64,000 bases of DNA from ZYF759 sp046297455 (GTDB taxonomy: Bacteria; Pseudomonadota; Alphaproteobacteria; Rhizobiales; Rhizobiaceae). The DNA is taken from assembly GCA_046297455.1 (NCBI GenBank), contig JBKBIT010000006.1, positions 62,001 through 126,000 on the forward strand. The letters are read 5' to 3'. Below the pieces are notes generated by a model, which saw nothing but the letters and a program-made list of their open reading frames with translations, made no database searches and was not told where the DNA came from. A program made the translations under genes and the position numbers. Positions 60,472 to 64,000 of the stretch are shown piece after piece. How positions within the stretch are numbered: the stretch's first letter is position 1; each line of letters opens with the position of its first letter.

Positions 60472-61872
60472 ATGAAGGCGGCGAGCATCAGCAAAAGCAG
60501 ATTTCCGCCGATCGACCAATCGCAATGGTTGGACCGGGAGGCAGAGGCACCGGAAATCGCTTCGTTCGGCAGCTCCGTGCTTGAACGTCGCGCCGGACCG
60601 ACGCCGACTGCCTACCGGCGTCGGGCGCGCCCGGCTTGGCGCATCCTGCAGCGCATCGACGATCCCGATCCGAAAGCAGCCAATGCACAGGCGCTTCTCG
60701 ATATCGAAGCCGGCGCAACCGGGCTGGCCATCGTTTTCCAAGGGGCTCCCAACGCTTTCGGCCGTGGCCTGCCTGCGCGATCCGATGTTCTGGATACCGT
60801 GCTTGCCGATGTCCCGCTCGGCAAGATCCATCTGCGCCTTGACCCCCATTCCCTCAGCCGGACCTCGGTTGATTGGCTGGCGGCGCTGCTTGCATCGCGC
60901 AAGGTGGAAGCCTCGCGCCTGAGCCTTTCCTTCGGGCTCGACCCGGCAGCCATCCTGGCCGGCACCGGCAGCTACAAGATGTCTCTGGAAGCGCTGGAGG
61001 CGTCCCTGCCGCAATCACTCGCCCATTTCTTCGCCATGGGACTGCCAGCCGTGGTGCTCGAAGCCGATGGACGCGTGGCGCACAATGCGGGCGCCACGGA
61101 GACCCAGGAACTCGGCATCATGCTGTCGGCGGCGATCTCGCATCTGCGCATGTTTGAGGCTGCGCGCCAGCCCCTGATGTATGCCGCGCCGCATATCGGC
61201 TTCGCGGTTTCGGTCGACCAGGACCAGTTCATGTCGATCATCAAGGTCAGGGCGCTGCGCAAATTGTGGGTGAAGGCCCAGGAAACCTGCGGCATCCCCC
61301 CTTCGCGGGCAGCCATTCACGCCGAATCCTCCTACCGGATGCTGTCATCGGCCGATCCGCAGACCAACATGCTCAGAAACGCCTATGCCGGCCTCGGCGC
61401 AGTCATCGGCGGGGTGGATTCGCTGTCGCTTCTGCCGGTGGGCATCGAAACAGGTCATGCCGATGCGGCGGCCCGGTCCGCGTCGCTGAAGAGCCAGGTC
61501 CTGGTGGCGCGCGAAAGCTACGCTGCCTTCGTTGCCGATCCCTGGCCACGCGTTACGGGCCTGGAAGCACAGGTTGCGGCCTTGTGCGAGGCGGCCTGGG
61601 AAGAGTTCCGGCGGATCGAGGACGAAGGCGGCATCCTGCGCAGCCTTGCGGCCGGAAAGATCCAGGAACGCGTTCTGGAATCGCGCGCGGGCAAGGCGAA
61701 GCTCTTTCGCGAGCAGCACCCGGACATGCTGGAATCGCGGACGGTTTCGGCGCCACCGCCGCCTCCGGACATCCCCGAAGATGCACCTGCACGTTGTCTG
61801 CCGCTCACGCCGGCACTGGTGGAGCAATACGAACCGCCCGAACCGATCGAGGATCTGGTGGCGGAAAGCTGA
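60472..61872 (+). CDS. Methylmalonyl-CoA mutase-like protein, small (beta) subunit type
   Basis: 466 aa. The mutase barrel is visible: AWRILQRIDDPDPKAANAQA, DIEAGATGLAIVFQGAPNAF, HNAGATETQELGIMLSAAIS and DPQTNMLRNAYAGLGAVIGG with VDSLSLLPVGIETGHADAAA. No cobalamin-binding DxHxxG domain is present, as in MutA of heterodimeric enzymes. The large MutB partner is not in the window. Its stop lies within a hairpin shared with the gre gene. Confidence 0.88.
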   Translation: MKAASISKSRFPPIDQSQWLDREAEAPEIASFGSSVLERRAGPTPTAYRRRARPAWRILQRIDDPDPKAANAQALLDIEAGATGLAIVFQGAPNAFGRGLPARSDVLDTVLADVPLGKIHLRLDPHSLSRTSVDWLAALLASRKVEASRLSLSFGLDPAAILAGTGSYKMSLEALEASLPQSLAHFFAMGLPAVVLEADGRVAHNAGATETQELGIMLSAAISHLRMFEAARQPLMYAAPHIGFAVSVDQDQFMSIIKVRALRKLWVKAQETCGIPPSRAAIHAESSYRMLSSADPQTNMLRNAYAGLGAVIGGVDSLSLLPVGIETGHADAAARSASLKSQVLVARESYAAFVADPWPRVTGLEAQVAALCEAAWEEFRRIEDEGGILRSLAAGKIQERVLESRAGKAKLFREQHPDMLESRTVSAPPPPPDIPEDAPARCLPLTPALVEQYEPPEPIEDLVAES

Positions 61873-61892
61873 GCTCGACGACGAGCGTCAGC
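61868..61892. other. Hairpin spanning both stop codons of convergent mutase and gre genes
   Basis: GCTGA and CTCG arms pair with CGAG and TCAGC across a short ACGA loop, so both stops lie within the stem. No T-run follows. It may reduce read-through between the convergent genes. Confidence 0.4.
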
Positions 61893-62376
61893 CGCGTGGG
61901 GGAACGTCCAGCGCCATCAGCACCCATTCCTTGTCGTTGACCTCGACCACGTCACCGACGGCCTTGCCGAAAAGGGCGCTCGCCAGCGGCGCGGCATGCG
62001 AGATCTTGCCATGTGCCGCGTCCGCCTCGTCCTCGCCGACGATCTTCCAGACATGATCCTTGCCATCCTCGTCCTCGAGGGTCACGATCATGCCGAAGCG
62101 CACCACCGTCTCGTCCGGCTCCGGCTCCGGCTCCGACAGCTCCGCCGTCTCGCGCCGCGCATTCCAGTAGCGCAGGTCGCGCGAGACGAGCGCGATCTTC
62201 TCGCGGTTGGCCTCGGCCTCGGCCTTGGCAAGATCCTCGCGCAGGGTCGCGATTTCGGTATCGATCTGGATCAGACCGCTGCGTGTGACGAGATTGCGAT
62301 GCGAACTGACGGGCCGCTCGCCGATATCGGCGGTCGAAACATTGTCGTCCTGCTCGCGTTTGAATGCGCTGCTCAT
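61888..62376 (-). CDS. GreA/GreB-family transcription factor with an altered coiled-coil tip
   Basis: 162 aa. N-terminal coiled coil (LVTRSGLIQIDTEIATLRED; KAEAEANREKIALVSRDLRY) and a C-terminal FKBP-like domain (FGMIVTLEDEDGKDHVWKIV; HGKISHAAPLASALFGKAVG; DVVEVNDKEWVLM). The tip reads RDLRYWNARRETA where GreA has DLSENAEY; the second acidic catalytic residue is missing. This suggests a Gfh1/Rnk-like binder rather than a cleavage factor. Confidence 0.82.
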   Translation of the reverse strand: MSSAFKREQDDNVSTADIGERPVSSHRNLVTRSGLIQIDTEIATLREDLAKAEAEANREKIALVSRDLRYWNARRETAELSEPEPEPDETVVRFGMIVTLEDEDGKDHVWKIVGEDEADAAHGKISHAAPLASALFGKAVGDVVEVNDKEWVLMALDVPPRG

Positions 62377-62437
62377 GGCATAAAGCTAGGGTCTTCGGTC
62401 CCCGATAACAAGGAAGTCCGCACTTTTGGCGCGACAA

Positions 62438-63442
62438 TCACCCCAGTTCGGCAGTCGGCCGAAGGACGCCGACCGGGATCTCGTTCCAGTTCTTCAGTTC
62501 CGGGCGCGCCATCGCGGCCAGGCGGGGGGCCAGCACCGCATCGTCCTTGAAGAGCCCCGCCAGGACCGTCGCGATCATCACCTCGGCAGCCCTGCCCGCG
62601 CCGTCGTCGCATTTGAGCGCAATACCGATCCCGAGCTCGGGAATTGCCGCGCAATAGACGCCTTCCGCACCGATCTTGACCATCAGGCGGCCGTTGTCCG
62701 CCTCCATCAGCCGCGTGTCCATGCGATCCGTGCCGGCCATGTACCAGGGTTCTGCCATGCAGGCGGCCAGGATGCGTCGCGCGGCCTTTGCACGTTCGGG
62801 GCCAAGGCCGACGCCCGTCGCCATGCGGGCGAACCCCAGCGCCAGCGCATCAAGTCCGATCGCATAGGTCGGGATGGAACAGCCATCGACGCCGCAGACA
62901 TCCTCGCCATGCGCCCGGCCGGTGACGCTCTCCATTGCCTCGCGCACCGAATGCTGCATGGCATGATTGCGTCCGACATAGCCGCGATGGTCGATGCCGG
63001 CATGGACGCAGGTGCAGACGAAGCCGGCATGCTTGCCCGAGCAGTTGTTGTGAAGCCAGGACGGCGCGCCGCCCTCGCGGGCGAGCTGATAGGCGGCCTG
63101 CTCCCTGCCGGGCCAATGGGCACCGCATTCGAGCGCCTCGCCCGAAACCCCTGCCCGCGCCAGCATGTCGAGCGCCAGCGTTGCATGACCGGGCTCCCCC
63201 GAATGCGAGGCGCAGGCAAGCGCCAGTTCGCGATCTTTGAAGCCATAGGCATCGGCCGCGCCGCTTTCGACCAGCGGCAGGGCCTGGATCGCCTTTACCG
63301 CCGAGCGCGGAAAGACCGGCCGCTCGATATCGCCGATACGCCTGACCATGCCGCCATCAGCGTCGACGACCGCCACGGCACCTCGGTGGCGGCTCTCGAC
63401 GACGTCCCCGCGTAGCACCTCGACCAGAACCGGATTGGACAT
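62438..63442 (-). CDS. L-asparaginase, Rhizobium-etli type (AnsA/ReAV family)
   Basis: 334 aa from the ATG at 63442. Two Ser-Lys motifs are in FPRSAVKAIQALP (Ser47-Lys50) and ACASHSGEPGHA (Ser79 or Ser81). Zinc-binding residues fit NNCSGKHAGF (Cys134, Lys137) and DVCGVDGCSI (Cys188), the ReAV pattern. It hydrolyses L-asparagine; unrelated to the bacterial type I/II enzymes. Convergent with nothing downstream, 61 nt after the gre start. Confidence 0.9.
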   Translation of the reverse strand: MSNPVLVEVLRGDVVESRHRGAVAVVDADGGMVRRIGDIERPVFPRSAVKAIQALPLVESGAADAYGFKDRELALACASHSGEPGHATLALDMLARAGVSGEALECGAHWPGREQAAYQLAREGGAPSWLHNNCSGKHAGFVCTCVHAGIDHRGYVGRNHAMQHSVREAMESVTGRAHGEDVCGVDGCSIPTYAIGLDALALGFARMATGVGLGPERAKAARRILAACMAEPWYMAGTDRMDTRLMEADNGRLMVKIGAEGVYCAAIPELGIGIALKCDDGAGRAAEVMIATVLAGLFKDDAVLAPRLAAMARPELKNWNEIPVGVLRPTAELG

Positions 63443-63515
63443 GCAGACCCTCGCTCGCTTCGCGGCCGCGCTTAGGCCGCTGTGAGGAGAAAGGCAAAGG
63501 AATTCTGGTGCTGGC

Positions 63516-64000
63516 TTACCGCTCCGTGCGCATGATGCCAGCAACGGTGAAGCCGCCATCCACCACCAGCGTGTGCCCGTTGACGAAGCTGGCCTCGGGC
63601 GACAGTAGGAAGCTGATCGCCGCGGCGATCTCTTCCGGCTCGGCATAGCGGCGTTGCGGCACGCGCTCGATCCAATGGCGGCGGTCCTCGTCAGTATGGA
63701 GCGAACTCACCAGTGGCGTATCGACCGGCCCCGGCGCGACCGAGTTGACCCGCACTCCGCGTGAAGCCAGTTCGGTGGCCATCACTTCGGTCACCAGCCG
63801 CACACCTGCCTTGGAAGCACCGTAGGCGACCCTGCCCTTGTTGGCGCGCGCGCCCGATACGGACCCCAGCGTGACGATCGACAGCGCATCGCCCATGCGT
63901 TCGACGGCGGCCTGGGCGCAGATGAAGGTGCCCACCAGATTGACGTCCAGCACCTGGCGGAAGAGTTCGGCACTGGTGTCTTCGACGCGCACGTCGCGCG
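63516..64000 (-). CDS. Short-chain dehydrogenase/reductase, C-terminal part (cut by window edge)
   Basis: The last 161 codons of a classical SDR are visible. VNLVGTFICAQAAVERMG, SIVTLGSVSGARANKGRVAY (catalytic Ser), YGASKAGVRLVTEVMA (Tyr and Lys) and VRVNSVAPGPVDTPLVSSL are followed by the family's C-terminal YAEPEEIAAAISFLLSPEAS and FVNGHTLVVDGGF. The N-terminal TGxxxGIG and start lie outside. FabG-like 3-oxoacyl reductases and sugar dehydrogenases are both possible. Confidence 0.9.
   Translation of the reverse strand, partial: RDVRVEDTSAELFRQVLDVNLVGTFICAQAAVERMGDALSIVTLGSVSGARANKGRVAYGASKAGVRLVTEVMATELASRGVRVNSVAPGPVDTPLVSSLHTDEDRRHWIERVPQRRYAEPEEIAAAISFLLSPEASFVNGHTLVVDGGFTVAGIMRTER

Noticed and set aside
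1..64000. CRISPR array or insertion sequence
   Set aside because: No direct-repeat/spacer pattern, no transposase and no terminal inverted repeats were seen; the repeats found are palindromic REP-like units.

Overview
The window is a chromosomal segment of a high-GC alphaproteobacterium of the order Hyphomicrobiales (Rhizobiales), most like the Phyllobacteriaceae (Mesorhizobium/Nitratireductor-type genomes). The basis is the MucR regulator, a FeuPQ-like two-component pair beside a cycHJKL-type cytochrome c maturation operon, small Rhizobiales-restricted proteins (DUF5330, DUF1491, DUF1488, DUF2336) and a chromosomal gene transfer agent (GTA) cluster. The genus cannot be fixed from the sequence alone.

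Layout. 1-9.3 kb: start of a probable periplasmic protease gene, an Fe-S flavoenzyme of the trimethylamine dehydrogenase/N-methylproline demethylase family, the ccmI-ccmE-ccmF-ccmH operon, a lipoprotein and the feuP-feuQ pair. 9.5-10.5 kb: two small envelope proteins and a HicA toxin remnant. 10.5-25.2 kb: a full GTA structural cluster read leftward, in RcGTA order g1, g2, g3, g3.5, g4, g5, g6, g7, g7.1, g8, g9, g10, g10.1, g11-g15, with a small membrane protein at its end. It is preceded by a strong sigma-70-like promoter and a leader of about 200 nt that carries a palindromic repeat. 25.5-30.8 kb: transglutaminase-like protein, DUF1488, several tiny proteins, an alpha/beta hydrolase, a GNAT acetyltransferase and a secreted protein; a near-copy of the GTA promoter block lies here with no gene directly downstream. 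31-39 kb: PBP1A, DUF1214/DUF1254 envelope pair, DUF2336 protein, DUF1491 protein, peptidoglycan-binding protein and a membrane sensor kinase. 39-42.4 kb: DUF5330 protein, SufE, and a two-gene operon encoding a DnaA-domain-IV-like protein followed by a DUF6456 protein. These two match the split GTA activators GafY and GafZ. A 97-aa protein and MucR follow. 43.2-50.7 kb: a ten-gene Mrp/Mbh-like cation/proton antiporter operon (E-F-G-DUF4040-B-C-D plus two more NuoL/M/N-type subunits and a small membrane protein). 50.8-64 kb: MsrB, oligopeptidase, two c-type cytochromes, SOD, branched-chain aminotransferase, haloacid dehalogenase, L,D-transpeptidase, HerA-like ATPase, methylmalonyl-CoA mutase-like subunit, Gre-like factor, L-asparaginase and a truncated SDR.

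How the parts fit. The most notable unit is the GTA cluster together with its probable activator operon 15 kb away, a MucR silencer gene next to that operon, and a duplicated promoter block that suggests a second GTA-co-regulated transcript. The capsid-to-baseplate genes are intact except g6, whose C-terminal end is out of frame by one base.
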